A stretch of DNA of 64,000 nt from Lentinula raphanica. Lineage: Eukaryota; Basidiomycota; Agaricomycetes; Agaricales; Omphalotaceae. The stretch covers positions 62,001-126,000 of the forward strand of contig JANVFP010000048.1 of NCBI GenBank assembly GCA_027919835.1. The letters are read 5' to 3'. The notes beneath the pieces are model-generated. The model did not search any database. It saw only the letters and a list, made by a program, of their open reading frames with translations, and was not told the origin of the DNA. The translations under genes and the position numbers were made by a program. This document shows, piece by piece, positions 32,148 through 45,759 of this stretch (positions are counted from its first letter, which is position 1; each line of letters begins with the position of its first letter).

Positions 32148-32744
32148 TTACACACTCGAAATCAGACGCCGAATGTGCTCATGGACATCAAGCAAGTTCA
32201 GAGTACAACCGAAGCTCGAAGACTACGTCGGCTCTAAACTCAATACAGAAAAATTCCATCCGTGGATTCTTCACGAGGTGCCAGAGGGTGCCAGCGAGGC
32301 TCGAAGCATTATAATCTTCGCACATTCGAACATTCGTGCACCCTCCTCTGTCCCCATTTGTTGGGCACATGGTGTACCGAAAAAACGGCTTGGCGGATGG
32401 TTATATCCACGCCTCGCAGTCACAGTCATATGAAGTCTCACACATCTGAAGTCGGCAGTCGAATCGCGCTACTTACAAGATGGCTCTAAGTCGAAAATGG
32501 TTTAGAAGCTGTCAAAACTGGTACTTACGAGCACTTCTTGCCATCTCATTTTCTTCACTGAGTGGAAAGCCGCATCACAGTCAGAGGAAGCCACTTGAGA
32601 GGATGGAAGGAACATGTCTGCGGTACCCAACGGTACACTGGTCTTAACATCCTCACGAGTTTCCCAATTGCAAATTATGTTCTGGCCTTGACGTCCCTCG
32701 GTCCCGTTTCTCACCATCCCCGCAAGAAAAGCACTGAAAAGCAC
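32148..32744 (-). CDS. Possible small gene of unknown function
   Basis: A minus-strand frame starts near 32744 and reaches a donor at about 32525. It can be continued through a 9-nt microexon and two further exons to a stop at 32148. The predicted protein shows no motif I recognise. The donor sites GTAAGT are good but the exon chain is uncertain and the start is arbitrary. It may equally be intergenic sequence with chance open frames. Confidence 0.3.
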
Positions 32745-33361
32745 AACCCTTCATCGATTAAAATCCGACCATACTGTAACCATATGCAGGCGATTTCACC
32801 GTGCTGAAAGATTCGCCTTTTGCATTCAGATGTATGGTTATAAGGTTTCTGTCTCCTGTCGCCTACATACTAAATTTGCAGTGGCGTTGCTTCTGTGGCG
32901 TTTCGGAAAACATAAATACGGGCTCATCTTCTATGAAGGCACAGGTCTACTTTCAAGGCTGTTCGTGAGTTCAGCATCCTATCAACTCGTGATGATTTGT
33001 GGATACCTCATGAATGCAGGCCGGAAATATGCGTGTTCTGGAGCCATCTTGCAGGTTCAAGATTTCCCTCTGGATTGGCACTTGAATGTCCATACCGCGC
33101 ATCGTATTCCATTTGAGTAAGATATATCTTGATGTTGTTCCTCTCTGCTAGTTCCCGGTATCGATGCCGGAGTTAATGATATTAATCCGCAAGATATACA
33201 CAGAAACTACTGTTTGCGTCCTTCGAGTGCAACACAATACGAGCCATTACCGCATCTCGAGTCAAAAGCCTCGAATTAATGGATGAAATATGGACACGAT
33301 GTCCGAGTCTACGTTTTGCGACCAGCAAGGGATCCCGAATCAGAATGGCTTTCCGACTTGT
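32745..33361. other. Spacer without a supported gene
   Basis: A 96-codon plus-strand open frame (32830-33120) has no recognisable features. Nothing else was seen. Confidence 0.4.
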
Positions 33362-34153
33362 TCATACAGTTCCACTCTGAGTTATTGTGACCCGATGAAG
33401 TGGATGACCACTACTAGAGCCTTGAGCTTCGATGAGCTTGACAACATCCATACCCTCAACAACTTCCCCAAAAACGACATGACGCCCGTCCAACTAGGGA
33501 GGGAACACAATCGCCATTATATTAGGCTCGAAGTAGTATGTGAGTACTCACCCATTTCGTTGCTACTGTGGTTATGAAAAACTAGATGTGGTTTTGAGCA
33601 CCGATATGCAATCAGCGAGAGGAACACCGAACAGTACCTGTGATCCATTTGTATTAGGCCCAGAGTTGGCCATGGAAAGAAGACCAGGTTCCGAGTGAGA
33701 GCATCGGAAATTCTCGTCTGTAAAAAGGTTTTCAACCATAACGACCACCATTCGAGTAGTAAGGGGATCAGTGGTTACCAGCGAACCAGCCCCCTCCATA
33801 GATCGAATGGCCTCCCGTTCCATTATGAGCCGTAAAGTCACCACCTTGTATCATGAACTGATAGAGAAGATAAGAGGCTTTAGAGATGCTGAGGGGGGTA
33901 GCATATACCTTGGGAATGATGCGATGGAAGATGCTGCCTGCATAACCAAATCCTAATCGACCAGTAGCTAGCTCTCGGAAATTCCTTGCTGTCCGAGGAG
34001 TAACATCATCGTATAGCTCGAAAACAATACGTCCAGCGGGCTGGCCTTGAATTGATACATCGAACTGAGGGGTGCCTGTAAGGCCTCGAATAATGCCTGG
34101 AAGGTGGTCGCCTGGTCACTTACGAAAACGTTCGACCTATAATTACCAGTCAT
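33362..34153 (-). CDS. Cyclophilin-type peptidyl-prolyl cis-trans isomerase, 164 aa
   Basis: Minus-strand exons: 34153-34147, 34075-33909, 33857-33779, 33717-33638, 33581-33552 and 33493-33362. The first exon is only 7 nt. The protein has the full single-domain cyclophilin A layout and length. Active-site and ligand residues are present: F-H-R in the first helix region, Q-G-G-D-F, N-G-T-G-G, M-A-N-S-G, F-F-I-T, the tryptophan of T-K-W-L-D-G, and the histidine of G-R-H-V-V-F-G. It has no signal or targeting extension, so it is probably cytosolic or nuclear. The retained tryptophan suggests cyclosporin sensitivity, from knowledge of the family. Confidence 0.9.
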
Positions 34154-36164
34154 TTTGTAAGTTGAGAGAAATCATAACGCGTCCATTGTCGTACATTCCA
34201 AATAAACGACGTGCAATAAGTGACCAGGGGGGTCTATCCTGGTGCGAAGGTTGGCCATAAATCAAAGTATGCCGAGGGAAGATAGTTAAGAAAAAGGACG
34301 GTTATTTCACGTGCCAGTATGTAGTAGTAGTATGCCGAGAAGACTCACTATCTTCACTTCTCACCGTGACGACTGCCAGAAAGTTTTGGTCGAAACCTCG
34401 AGTAATATTGAGAGGGGAGGGTTTTGAAGGATCCGAAACTAGCTTGTGAAGTTATATACCGTTGGTATGATTTGATATCTGATTTGTCACTGCTTCGAGA
34501 TCCCCTTCGACGGTCCATACATCGCTCCAATTTACCCCTCGAAGCCTACACTTGTGCGCCTTTGAATCCACGAAATGTTCCGGTAGGTACAGAACCATAT
34601 GCTGCTCTTGAAACTTCTCAGTCGGTGCTAACTACTACTAAATGCTGTCATCACTCAGGACCCTGACAAGAAACCCAACAATCTGCTTTTCCTTCTAATT
34701 CACAAGTTCACAATGTAATCTTCATCGTTCAATTTTGAAGCGCTAAGACTGCACGGAATTCTAGCGAATTAAACCGTCCTCATGCTATGGTCTCTTCTCA
34801 ATGGCAGGAGCTAACCACGTCAAATCAATGGCACTCACTAGTATGACTCGGGAAACACCGCTTATAACTATCGACCGATGAAAATAAAGGTGTTCTATCA
34901 AATTCCCAAAAGAAATTCTGGCAATCGCCTTTACTGATCTACAAGGATTCAGTCGTGTGCAGATTCTCCGATATATAGTGTGAGGTACGATTTTCGTCAG
35001 GCTAACCTATAACGGTGAACGCTGAGGAGAGAGGGGACTACTAACTTTGCATGTAAGCGGCCGTCACTGTGTATCGAAGTCTATCATCATGGTTGCCTCA
35101 TATACTCCAGTCATTGCTAACTGAGAGTGTTTATTTCTGTGAAGGAAGGTAGGATCCCTCGATCTTGTTTGTTACGATGAAGTCAGTTATGTAAGTTATA
35201 GCACCAAGACGCATTCTCATCATCTTTTTCAGATTACTCCCCTTCAATGCGCCCAGTTTCATTGTTCATTGAACAAGTAGGAAAATTATTTGCTCATAGT
35301 GTCTCCTAGAGGTACGTTCATTGTTGGGCTCATGAAGCCTGTTTCGTAGAAGGCTCCATGTAAGTACAAGTGGATTAGAACGATCATGATCGATATGTCA
35401 ATGTGGTTTTCTCTCAACTTCTTCGAATGGATCATGTATTACTGGAGTATATCTAAATCTAATGACGTTTGTGTACGCATATAAGTATCTCGTCATTACT
35501 GTGTCCGTCTTTGGTGAGCTAACATTCTGAAGAGACTTATCCATTACAGGAATGGGGCAATCGTCATGCTCATAAGAGCTTTCATCAACGTTGGCCTTGA
35601 TGTTACATACCTTCATGTCAAGGATGTCATCTTCCTTGGCTCTCATGGACTGGCATGTCATGTAATGACCCCCTCTCTTTCAAGTTCCCAAACCTTGCTT
35701 TCTTGGGACCGATGAGGTTTTCTACTGTCCTGGACCCGATTAGGAACAACTGATTCTGTTCAAGACAAGGCGAAAATAACTGTTCCCAAGCCCATATTAG
35801 AAATTTAGGTACCTCTCGCCTCGAGGAGCGAGCACGTTCGAGCAATGCGTATAGGAATTTCCCGCAAGTGGCCAAAATGAAAGCACTGATTCTAGGGGTT
35901 TGGAAATATATTGTAATCCAACAACCTCCGAAATCGTTATGCGAACAGGCTTTAGATATCATGTTCTTGTTCGAGGACTAACAATTCCTATACAGGTTCC
36001 GTCGGTTTCGTTAGATTCTCGGTGACTTACTTTCTGGCTGAGTGCATGTTGTGTATCGGGCCACATAAATTCGGAAGAAATAGAAGCAAGGAAACACGAA
36101 AATAGGACGGTGCAAGCAATGGGTAGAACGAGAATTATAGCTGCATGACAATGTAAGGGGTGAA
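34154..36164. other. Two kilobases without a recognised gene
   Basis: Minus-strand open frames at 35398-35962 total about 190 codons but show no domain and no consistent start. I cannot tell a diverged gene from chance frames. Confidence 0.4.
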
Positions 36165-37012
36165 TCAGTGATGAATATGTATTCGTATCTGTTGACCAGC
36201 TATTCCTGAAGGGTGGCGTGAGTCATTCATGACGGTGATCTCTACTTCGCCCTGGCAGGACGTGCGATCTGGTGTCGATGCGGATCCAGCAGCAGCGTTG
36301 TGTTTGTCAACAGGCTCTTGCTCAGACGTACACGTGCAGCGGAATTTCAAAGCGTGGAGGGAGGAAGATTGTGTAGGAGTGGCAATGGTGGCTTTATGGC
36401 TGACGAGTAACATGAATTTCAAAACGGTGTACAACAAGATAGATACTATACTCACTTGAATGGAACACGAGAGATTTTGCGAATGTCACGAGTTACTTGC
36501 TTGGCGCGTTTCGCGACGTTACAATCCGGATCGGCGACGACAGAATAACAGGCTTTGTAGTTCAAGCGCGTATTCTTTCGAATGAGGCTCTTCACTTCGT
36601 GATGCATCTCTTCAGCGGTTTGGAACTCGGTCCCGAAGGCCATGCGATCTTCACTCGACGCGTCAACGCGTTTCTGAGGATTGTCAAGTACTAGAACGCG
36701 TCGAAATAGGAGAGGCTTTCGTACCTTTTGCAATCGTTTCTTCATTCGTTCCAACGTGTCGTCCAGTTCCTCTACAGCTTTCCTCTTCAGGCTTGATGAC
36801 GACGAACTAGGGTTGTGTTCCACAGTCGTCTTTTCATCGAACATGAAAGTTGCTCCACCCAATTTGATTCGATCTTTCTTCTGTTTTCTATATGCGTTCT
36901 GTTTCTTTCGACAGTCTGAGCAGCTCTTATAGCCCTTGTCTGCGATTTTACGGCACATGTTGCATTTCGCTGGAAGTGGCGCCGGTAGAGCTCCAGACAT
37001 GGTGTTGGTCAA
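36165..37012 (-). CDS. Cysteine-motif protein of an expanded basidiomycete family, 246 aa
   Basis: Exons 37012-36725, 36673-36456 and 36399-36165 join in frame; the start could also be the second ATG at 37000. The N terminus has two C-x2-C pairs (C-N-M-C ... C-S-D-C) followed by a basic run, probably one zinc-binding site. A serine/lysine linker with a short coiled coil and a helical domain follow. The C terminus has C-T-C and C-Q-G, then V-M-N-D-S-R-H-P-S-G-I-A-G-Q-Q-I, ending His-His. The same head-and-tail layout occurs in many agaricomycete hypothetical proteins. Function unknown; a nucleic-acid or chromatin role is inference. Confidence 0.65.
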
Positions 37013-37208
37013 AGAGAAAGGTCGACTGTGGGCCGTGGCGCTTTTTTATTTGTTGAGCTCACGGGAATGGCACGTGCACGAGTCACGACGCGACCTTGGT
37101 GGTCCGTGCGCACACCGAACTGCTTTTTCACCCTGGGTTCGGACCAAACTTCAAAATCCATTGATAATTCTTCCTCAACTCATCCAGAAGGTGGTGTGAT
37201 ACTACCGA

Positions 37209-38234
37209 ATGGCATCTATCTTGAGCTTATACAGGTATTTCTGTGCTGAGGCACACCTTTCATACTCACTCACGTCTCAAGTTAGTGCTGCATTTGCCCG
37301 GCGACCGATGGCTACCCAAAGCGCGACTTCAGCGATAATATTTGGTACCGGAGACATCATAGCTCAGCAATTAGTGGATAGAAAGGGTCTCAAAAATCAC
37401 GATGTGAGTCTGTTAGCACCCTAGCGGGACCCAGCCTAACCCGAGTCCACCCAGTATACTAGAACCGCACGGTTTCTTTTCTATGGAGGTGAATTTATGC
37501 TCCTCCGATTGCGACTGAGTATCCCTCAAACCATACCTCTCCCGATGCGATTCCTGATTATAGCTTGTCTGTTTGGGCCTGTTCTAACGAAATGGCACCA
37601 ATTCATCAATCGTAGACACTTCGACAGTCCTCTTCGGGCTGTTATATACAAAGTATGCTGGCCGTCTTTCTTCGGCCTCTGAAGTCTTGACGAACGAATA
37701 ATTCCCGAGGTTACGCTTGACCAATTTGTCGCTGCTCCTTGCAAGTCATGCCAATTTGCATTCCTTATGCTTTCTGGAATTCATGGAACTTATTGCAGTC
37801 ATCACGGTTCCAATGTTCTTTGGCTCAATGAGTATAATGGAGGGTCGTCCGGACGAAGCTATCCCAAGAATTAGAAATGTTCGTTCTATTACTCTCCAGA
37901 TGTGACGGAGGAAATAAACTGGTACCACAGTCCTATGTCTCTACGCTCACCCGTGGTTGGTGAGTAAACGTACTTGGATTCTCCGCGGTCTAATCTCCAA
38001 AACCTTCCAGGTGTCTCTTTATACCAGCACAGATAGTTAATTTTGCTTTTGTCCCGATATCAATGCGCATCTTGTTCTTCAGCACTGTCGCTCTATGTTG
38101 GAGTATGTCGATCCAGGTCTATTTATACTGTGATCGGTCATTTAGAGCTGACGTATTCTTGGTAGACACATACTTGTCGTTCTTCAATGCTAGACAAAAA
38201 CAACTGCAAGAGCAAGCCGAAAATTCACCGTAGA
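37209..38234 (+). CDS. SYM1: Mpv17/PMP22 (SYM1-like) inner-membrane protein
   Basis: A multi-exon gene. The first exon is a short M-A-S-I-L-S-L-Y. Recognisable family blocks follow in order: Q-S-A-T-S-A-I-I-F-G-T-G-D-I-I-A-Q-Q; R-T-A-R-F-L-F-Y-G-G; F-G-P-V-L-T-K-W; the D-Q-F-V-A-A-P segment; M-E-G-R-P-D-E-A-I; and a C-terminal membrane segment ending F-F-N-A-R-Q-K. Four hydrophobic segments are expected. Family members are proteins of the mitochondrial inner membrane or peroxisome. One intron, within the A-P block, appears to be GC-AG (starting GCAAGT). Some inner splice sites are uncertain but no disabling mutation is needed. Confidence 0.8.
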
Positions 38235-38453
38235 GTCACTAGAGGTGACCAGATTATCTATAATCGGGGTCGGTATTAGTACAGTGATAAACTAGGAATA
38301 TTCTCCGTGATAATGCTAGCTAACAAAACTTTGAAAGCGACCGTCCATGCGTTGCTCGATGCTGGACGAATTGCAGCTTTCGTTTAGCGTTGGTTAGTAC
38401 GATTCCTTCTCGCGTAGTAAGTACTTGTTGTAGACTTGAGGCGATTTAGCTAT

Positions 38454-38543
38454 GCTGGAATGGCCGAGTCGTTAAGGCGATAGATTTGAATTATCATCAT
38501 CTATTACTCTCTGAGTGCGTAGGTTCAAATCCTGCTTCCAGCG
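38454..38543 (+). tRNA. tRNA-Ser(TGA) with a short intron
   Basis: A cloverleaf can be drawn: acceptor GCTGGAA/TTCCAGC, D-arm TGGCCGAGTCGTTAAGGC, anticodon stem ATAGA/TCTAT with TGA at 38487-38489, a class II-type variable arm and T-loop TTCAAAT. About 8 extra bases in the anticodon loop would be an intron. A run of six T follows as polymerase III terminator. Confidence 0.88.
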
Positions 38544-39065
38544 TTTTTTCGTCAATTTTGGCAGCGGTCGGTGACGAAAGCCTATCTGAGTCTTGTATTT
38601 TCTTCTCCTCATACGGCCATCATCTGAATTCAAACATCTAATATCTAATCCCAATGCAACTCTTTGACTGTAACCAAGCATCGGCAATACCTGCTCCATC
38701 TAATTATTCGAAATTTCAACATAAGCTCAATTCTCTCCATAATTTCCTCCAACTTCATTTTGGCAACTCTTCCAAGGATATAGCTTCCGATGCCTGTGAT
38801 CTATTCCTAGTCTCTCCACGGAACCATACGATCAATTGTACTTTCTGATCTTCAGCACTAACTTCGGATTCGACAACTACAATTCACCCTCTCTGCATCA
38901 TAGTAGACAAGAGCGACGATTTTCCGGGCTAGACGTACTTTTTTCTACAGGAAAATACAGGGAAAATGTGCGGCCTTTCTACGTGGTTATCTCCGTTCCA
39001 TGTACCGGGGAAATTCAGCGAGCTGTGTATGATGGTCGACCGTCTAATGAAGTCTTTCGTTGGGG

Positions 39066-39073
39066 TATATAAG
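39066..39073 (+). promoter_or_regulatory. TATA box of the cellobiohydrolase gene
   Basis: TATATAAG lies 56 bp before the start codon of the GH7 gene. Confidence 0.65.
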
Positions 39074-39128
39074 CAGACAACGGTGAAGGCGTCCTCCAAC
39101 GGTTCTGACAACTTCCCGTCCTCAAAAA

Positions 39129-41083
39129 ATGTTTCGCTCTGCAGCTCTCATCGCCTTTACTCATCTGGCTGTTGCGTACGGTCAACAAGCTGGTAGGATC
39201 TCCGTCGAGTGAGCTTGTATAGTGATTACTGATATTTCGGTTGAATCGTACAGGAACCTTGACCGCGGAAACTCACCCACCGCTGACATGGTGCGTGTCG
39301 ATTACTTAGTGCTACCCAATTCGCTGAATCTAACACCAGGGAGCAATGTACGGCCGCAGGTAGCTGCACCAGTCAAAGTTCTGCCGTCGTTCTCGACGCC
39401 AACTGGAGATGGCTTCACGATGTCAACTCCGCGACGAATTGCTACACCGGCAACACCTGGGACGCGACTCTCTGCCCTGATCCGACAACTTGTGCTGCAA
39501 ACTGTGCACTCGACGGTGCAGACTACGAGGGTATGTTACACCGAGGGATGGTGCAAAAGACCTTGCTGACATTTTCCAGGGACTTACGGTGTCTCCACCA
39601 GTGGAAATGCTCTCACTCTGAAGTTTGTCACCCAGTCCGCCCAAACGAACGTCGGATCTCGACTTTACTTGATGGCTCCTGGAAGTACTACCGAATATCA
39701 GACGTTCCAACTCGTCAACCAAGAATTCACATTCGACGTTGATGTTTCTCAACTCCCTTGCGGTCTCAATGGTGCTGTCTATTTCTCGCAGATGGATGCA
39801 GATGGTGGAATGGTACGTTCAATATGTTCGTTTCTTCTTGATAGTCACTCAATTTGACTGGAAACAACAAGGCCCGCTTTTCGGGTAACAAGGCGGGGGC
39901 TAAGTTTGGAACCGGGTACTGTGACTCCCAATGCCCACACGACATCAAGTTCATTGATGGAGAAGTATGTGTTTTCTCTCAGAACGCCCAAGCTATGGAT
40001 ACTAACAATTCGATCCCAAGGCCAACATCAATGACTGGACCCCGGCTAGTAATAGCGCCAACACGGGAACCGGTGCCACTGGAACTTGCTGTTCAGAGAT
40101 GGATATCTGGGAAGCGAACTCTATCAGTGCCGCCGTTACGCCTCACCCTTGCACTGTCACGGAACAAACAGCTTGCACGGGCTCTACATGCTCTTCTCCC
40201 AACTCTACCGCGGGTGTCTGTGACCAGGCCGGATGCGACTTCAACTCGTACCGTCTCGGAGACACGACCTTCTATGGTCCAGGAATGACTGTCGACACCA
40301 CTCAGCCCTTCACCGTTGTCACCCAGTTTGTCTCTTCGAACAACGAGTCCACCGGCACTCTTTCTGCCATCCGTCGTCTCTACGTCCAGAACGGTGTCGT
40401 CATCCAAAACTCTGAGACCAACATCCCTGGAATCACCACCACTAACGAGATCGACGCTCAGTTCTGCCAAGAACAGAAGGCTGCCTTTGGCGATACTGAC
40501 ACTTTCGACCAAAAGGGTGGACTCGCTGGAATGGGAACTGCTTTGGCCGATGGCATGGTCCTCGTTCTGAGTATCTGGGATGACTACGCTGTGAACATGC
40601 TCTGGTTGGACAGCACCTACCCAACCGACGGTGATTCTCCTGGAGACTTCCGTGGATCCTGCCCAACGGACTCGGGTGTGCCCGCTACTGTCGAGGTGGG
40701 TTTTACAGACTATGGATAGTTGTGATATACTCAATCAGGGTTTGATACCAGGCGCAATCTCCCAATGCTCAAGTTACCTACTCGAATATCAAGGTTGGAC
40801 CTATTGGCTCGACATTCAGTTCTTCCGGTTCGACGGGTACTGGTACTGGTACTGGCTCTGGTACTGGCTCTTCGAGTACCGCCCCTACGTCCACTGGCAG
40901 TGCTCCTGCCGCTACACAGACTGTATACGGCCAATGGTAAGATCGAAAAATATTTTTCTCTTGATTTCTTTCTGATGCAACGCCTTTACTAGTGGTGGTG
41001 TTGGTTACACTGGTCCCACTGTTTGCGCCTCAGGATCTACATGCACTGAGTCTAGCACTTACTACAGTCAATGTTTGCCTTGA
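39129..41083 (+). CDS. Secreted GH7 cellobiohydrolase with C-terminal CBM1, 522 aa
   Basis: Exons: 39129-39192, 39254-39290, 39340-39530, 39580-39812, 39872-39964, 40021-40695, 40752-40936 and 40993-41083. An 18-residue signal peptide ends before Q-Q-A-G-T-L. The catalytic domain is the Cel7A type. The motif E232-M-D234-I-W-E237 holds the nucleophile, the assisting aspartate and the acid/base. A Gly/Ser/Thr-rich linker, partly a G-T repeat, leads to a CBM1 of about 36 residues with conserved cysteines (Q-C-G-G ... C ... C ... C). Such enzymes release cellobiose from cellulose chain ends outside the cell. All cysteine pairs typical of the family seem retained. It marks the organism as a likely wood or litter decayer. 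Confidence 0.95.
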
Positions 41084-41806
41084 TGTTCCAAAGAGGTGAC
41101 TGATCATGATGCATACCCATCGTGACTGCTCCGAGGACATCTCTAGTCTATCTCGTTTGTTTCATTTCGGCGCGAGCTCGCAATATATGAATTCCTTTGG
41201 TACCCGAGACCGAAACTTGGTAATGCTGGATCACCACCTGATTTAAGTGACCACAGCAAGAAGCCTGTATGTATTTAGGATTTTCATGAGGTCCAACGTG
41301 CAACACTGATATTGGATAAAAGAATCAATCCGCCGAGCACTTTATGAGCACCCTATTTGATGCACTCATTAATATCGAAAGCACCTCAGTTTTGACGAGT
41401 TCTGACTAGGTTACAAACCGGGTACTGTGTCTTTGTCTATACATACTAACTGTTGCGACCACGAGTAGAGATGGCAGTGACTCTGTCCAGCCTCAAGATA
41501 CGAATGAAAAGAGCGGGGTGAGTGAGTACTATTAGTATGTACAGCTGTTGGGAGAATGATACTCACGATACACAGGAAGTTTAATGTTGGGGTCATCCAC
41601 GGAATACATACTATCACTCCGTTTTGCCAATCCTCGTATGTGTTCAAATGTTAAATGAACCCGGTTGCGATTACAACATGATGGACAACCGCTTCTATCT
41701 TTGATCGTGTATCCTCTGGGAGACTGTAATGGAAGACAGGACCTTTAAAAATCCAAGGAAATCCTTGCTTTCTCCCTAGCCTCGTACAGGTCGACACGGC
41801 ATACCC
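41084..41806. other. Spacer downstream of the cellobiohydrolase
   Basis: No supported gene was seen. Confidence 0.45.
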
Positions 41807-43736
41807 ATGGAAAACGAACAGCAAGCCGTTCAGTCTTTGTGAGTCTCACACTCACTGCTCGAACAATGTTTCGAATTGACCCAACTGTCGTTCGCAGGTA
41901 TGGACCCATATTCATTGGCGCATTCCTCAATGCCATACTATATGGGGTATCTATGTTTCTTTTTTCTACTGCCTCGCATATCTGAGCCTGGTTCTCGCGC
42001 TCGCGAATTCTCAGGTTCTTTCTGTACAGGTACGCATTCTGTACGTTCTCATTCACAACGCAGATTCTGATATGAACGAAAGACCTATTTCTACTTTCAG
42101 AACAGCAGCAGGTAGGCCAGTCAGAACGTTGAACGCTCAGGAATTGACAATGAGATAAAGGGATGCTCGTTGGATCAAAGTTCTGGTAAGCTCTCTTGAT
42201 CCTGTTGCAAACAGCTTGCTGAATGAATCATAAGGTGGTCTTTGTATTGATTGCAGAGACTATCAGTTTTGTACTGGATTTCGGCGTTGTTTGGGAACCT
42301 CTCGTTCAGAACTACGGTAAGTAGTCTGTGTCACTTTGAATTCCCCCGCCTGTCTTCTCACCAAAGTTCCTCAGGATCCCCTAGAATATTCGAAATAACG
42401 CCAACAAGTGAGTAGCACATACTAATCATCGTGATATCACGTTGAACTGACCACCAATTATCATGGAAGCTTTCAGTGCGGGTATGGATTTTCCTTGGAG
42501 ACCATTCATTATCATCTTCCAACTCATCTTGACTTTCCTCAGATCCCATGGTTACGGTATGTATGACGAACAACGAAGCATCGAGTTCCAAGTAGCTGAA
42601 CCTTTGAACAAGTCGTGCATTTCAGCTGCTGTGCAGCTTTTCCAAGGCTGGCGAATTCGCAAGCTGACCAAGTCGAACATTGTCCTTGTGCCAATCGCGT
42701 TGACGGCTCTCGCCAGTCTAAGTAAATACCAAGCTTTCGCAGATCCTGACGCGAGTGATTAATCAACTTGATCGAACTTTTAGCGGCTGGCTTCGCCACT
42801 ACCATCCTGATTGCCTTCCATCCAGGCTGGACCCAGATAGGAATGTTCGAGTTTGGCTTTTTGTCTTGGTTAGTAGCGTCGGCTTTGTGCGATGTGGTGA
42901 TTGCTCTGTCGCTTTCGTGGTTTGTGGCAAGTTCAAGGGTCTATCGCATGGGAAAACATTGTGCTGATGAATGCTCCTCCTCTAGTTGCGTAACAAGTCG
43001 GCCTTTTCTTCGACAAACTCTGTCCTCAACCGGATTATGCTCTGTGCGTGCCTCCTGCGTACTTAGTCTTTAAGTAGATCTTGAACTCATACATTCTACA
43101 TCACAGTGACTTTGCAAACAGGATCCATCACGGCTGTCGCTGCCATCGCTGATGTCTTCACTTTCACGCTCAGCCCGGTGAGTATCATAGAACGGTCGCT
43201 CTTGCAATATCAGCCAAGCTAAACCTCAAGTCATTTGTAGGATAAGACACTGTCCGTATTGACCGTTTCACATTGTTGTGCACCGCGTTTGATGACTTGT
43301 GTAACTTATTTCCAGGGAATTCGTCTGGGCTTATTCTCTCTCCAAATTGTACTCCAACACTCTACTCTCGATGTAAGTTCCTTGGCTGTATGGTGAATTA
43401 TCCTGTACGAACTATCTCCGTAGGCTGAACGCTCGCGTTGAATGGAACAAAGTCCTGGAGCAACCGAGCAACCGGACGCAAAGCGAGGTCACCTTCTACC
43501 ACGTAGAGCCGGTTCGAGTCTCGAACAATATAGGGAATACAAACCCGCAGATGGTGATGCCCCTAGTCTCTGTATTACATAGGTCGACTCTTTCACTGAC
43601 GTGATCTTCATACAGGATCTTGAACCTCATAACGAGGTAAGAGTTTGTTCTGGCACGGGTTCTGCAGCCAGACGTGAATTGAAATTCATGTGTTCTTTTA
43701 TAGAAGCCAGCTACAGTGGTGTTTCCCGCTTTCTAG
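41807..43736 (+). CDS. DUF6534-like multi-pass membrane protein
   Basis: Many short exons can be threaded. The start M-E-N-E-Q-Q-A-V is followed by L-Y-G-P-I-F-I-G-A-F-L-N-A-I-L-Y-G-V, a first membrane helix. Further hydrophobic segments are V-V-F-V-L-I-A-E-T-I-S-F-V-L-D-F; A-A-V-Q-L-F-Q-G-W-R-I; A-A-G-F-A-T-T-I-L-I-A-F; S-A-L-C-D-V-V-I-A-L-S-L; L-Q-T-G-S-I-T-A-V-A; and the end block L-N-A-R-V-E-W. These match the plan of the DUF6534 family, seven-helix proteins abundant in agaricomycetes with no known role. Exact exon limits in the first third were not resolved. Confidence 0.7.
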
Positions 43737-44044
43737 AGTTCAGAGACCGTGCGCGGTTCAGAGCGTGCACCGAGCTCTTCGTACAATCCTGAAACAAATT
43801 GTAAATGTAAGTTATTGAGATTGAGTGGCTGAGGGAGAATCAGCATGAACATTGAAAGCAATATGATCGTGGACATGTATGTACTTGAATTATTAGATGT
43901 AATATTTAAGGAGTCGGACTCCAATGTTATATATAGGGGAATGGACAAGCCAGATGGATGCGACGAGCAACATCAAAACTCTGGAAACTTCCCCCAAAGA
44001 CCAGAGAGAGCACAAGAACCACCATGAAGAATAGAACGCGAGCT

Positions 44045-44593
44045 TCATAACCTAAGTAGAGCATCAGAATGATTGAAGAGGCGAATCGTCGTCAAGAAAC
44101 ATACATTATACGACGTCCTGGACCATGAAACGTTCTCATCTTCGAACTTTGTGCAAAGAACGAGAGCCGAAGGATCGAAAGCATTTTCCTTCTTTTCTGC
44201 AGACAGTTCAAGGTGGCGATGGCGGTAGGTAATAGCTCGGGTTTTGGAGTTGGCATCGAGGGCATTGTTGATGAGCTCAAGGGCTTCAGACACTGTAGCG
44301 TAGTCTGGATTAGCTTGAGAAAGGGATCGCATGGCTATCAAAGGGTCGATGAGCGCGTTTCTTTGAAAGTATGTCATGAATGGAAACTCACCATCCATCG
44401 CGTTCTCGAGATATTCACCCGCTAGTTCTACGGATATGCTCGCGCGGCAGTAGAGTAAGTCATTCATACGTGCGGTAGATTCAGCCGGAGTGGATAGAAT
44501 CTCGTTGGTGAAGTGGTTGACCATCTGGAGGTATCGCCGTTTCTTCGAGCTAGGCTGTGGCTCGATTGGAATACATGTTGTCGTTGGATCCAT
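44045..44593 (-). CDS. Unknown protein, up to 182 aa
   Basis: The open minus-strand frame starts M-D-P-T-T-T-C-I-P and is mostly helical-looking and acidic (for example L-E-L-I-N-N-A-L-D). The last 30 codons may be intronic, because a donor-like GTTTCATGG or similar site occurs near 44135. It is divergent from the histone H4 gene, with 260 bp between start codons. No domain was recognised. Confidence 0.5.
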   Translation of the reverse strand: MDPTTTCIPIEPQPSSKKRRYLQMVNHFTNEILSTPAESTARMNDLLYCRASISVELAGEYLENAMDGEFPFMTYFQRNALIDPLIAMRSLSQANPDYATVSEALELINNALDANSKTRAITYRHRHLELSAEKKENAFDPSALVLCTKFEDENVSWSRTSYNVCFLTTIRLFNHSDALLRL

Positions 44594-44852
44594 GAGGGGA
44601 GTGGCGAGTAGAGTTGGTGAGTGGGGTGATGGTGGTGTTAGCGAAAGCCGTATAAATACTGAACGCCTTTGTTATGCGAAATATAAGGCATCGTTCTTGC
44701 TTTGTGTCGATTTTTCTGGGCAAGAATGATTGTGGAAACCACGTGTCGATCGCGTTCGTTTACTTTGTCTTTGTTTGTACCAGACTTGCCTCTCTCTTAT
44801 CAACCACTACCATCCCCCACTTCTTTCAACAACAACTTATCTCTAAATCGAC

Positions 44853-45334
<482 letters not shown>

Positions 45335-45759
45335 TTAATATGAAGTGCGTGTGTTCTTATACCATGCGAACTCGCGAACTCAAGACCATTGTCATGCTTA
45401 GGATTATGTCCGTTTCTTTTCACTCGATTTGTACTATCATGTATCCCATTCTATGCTCAATCGCTACCAGTCGCCAGCTGGTCTTAATCCATATGCGTAA
45501 AACATCATTCTCTGTTGCTGTTATGGCTTCCCTTATATATAGCCTTGTGAACCGCGATGCAAGAACGAGATCCTCTGACTGCTTTCTTCATGTCGAATCA
45601 ACGAAGAGGTATTTGACTGTACAGCACCACCATAGGTTTTCCTGCCGATTAATCTGCCGACTCAACTCATGGTGTCATAACGGTCGTTGCGCAAGGTTGT
45701 ATGTCAAATGGTTCCAGAATCAAGCCCTAACTGAAGTTTGGTCGGCACTGATACTGGTT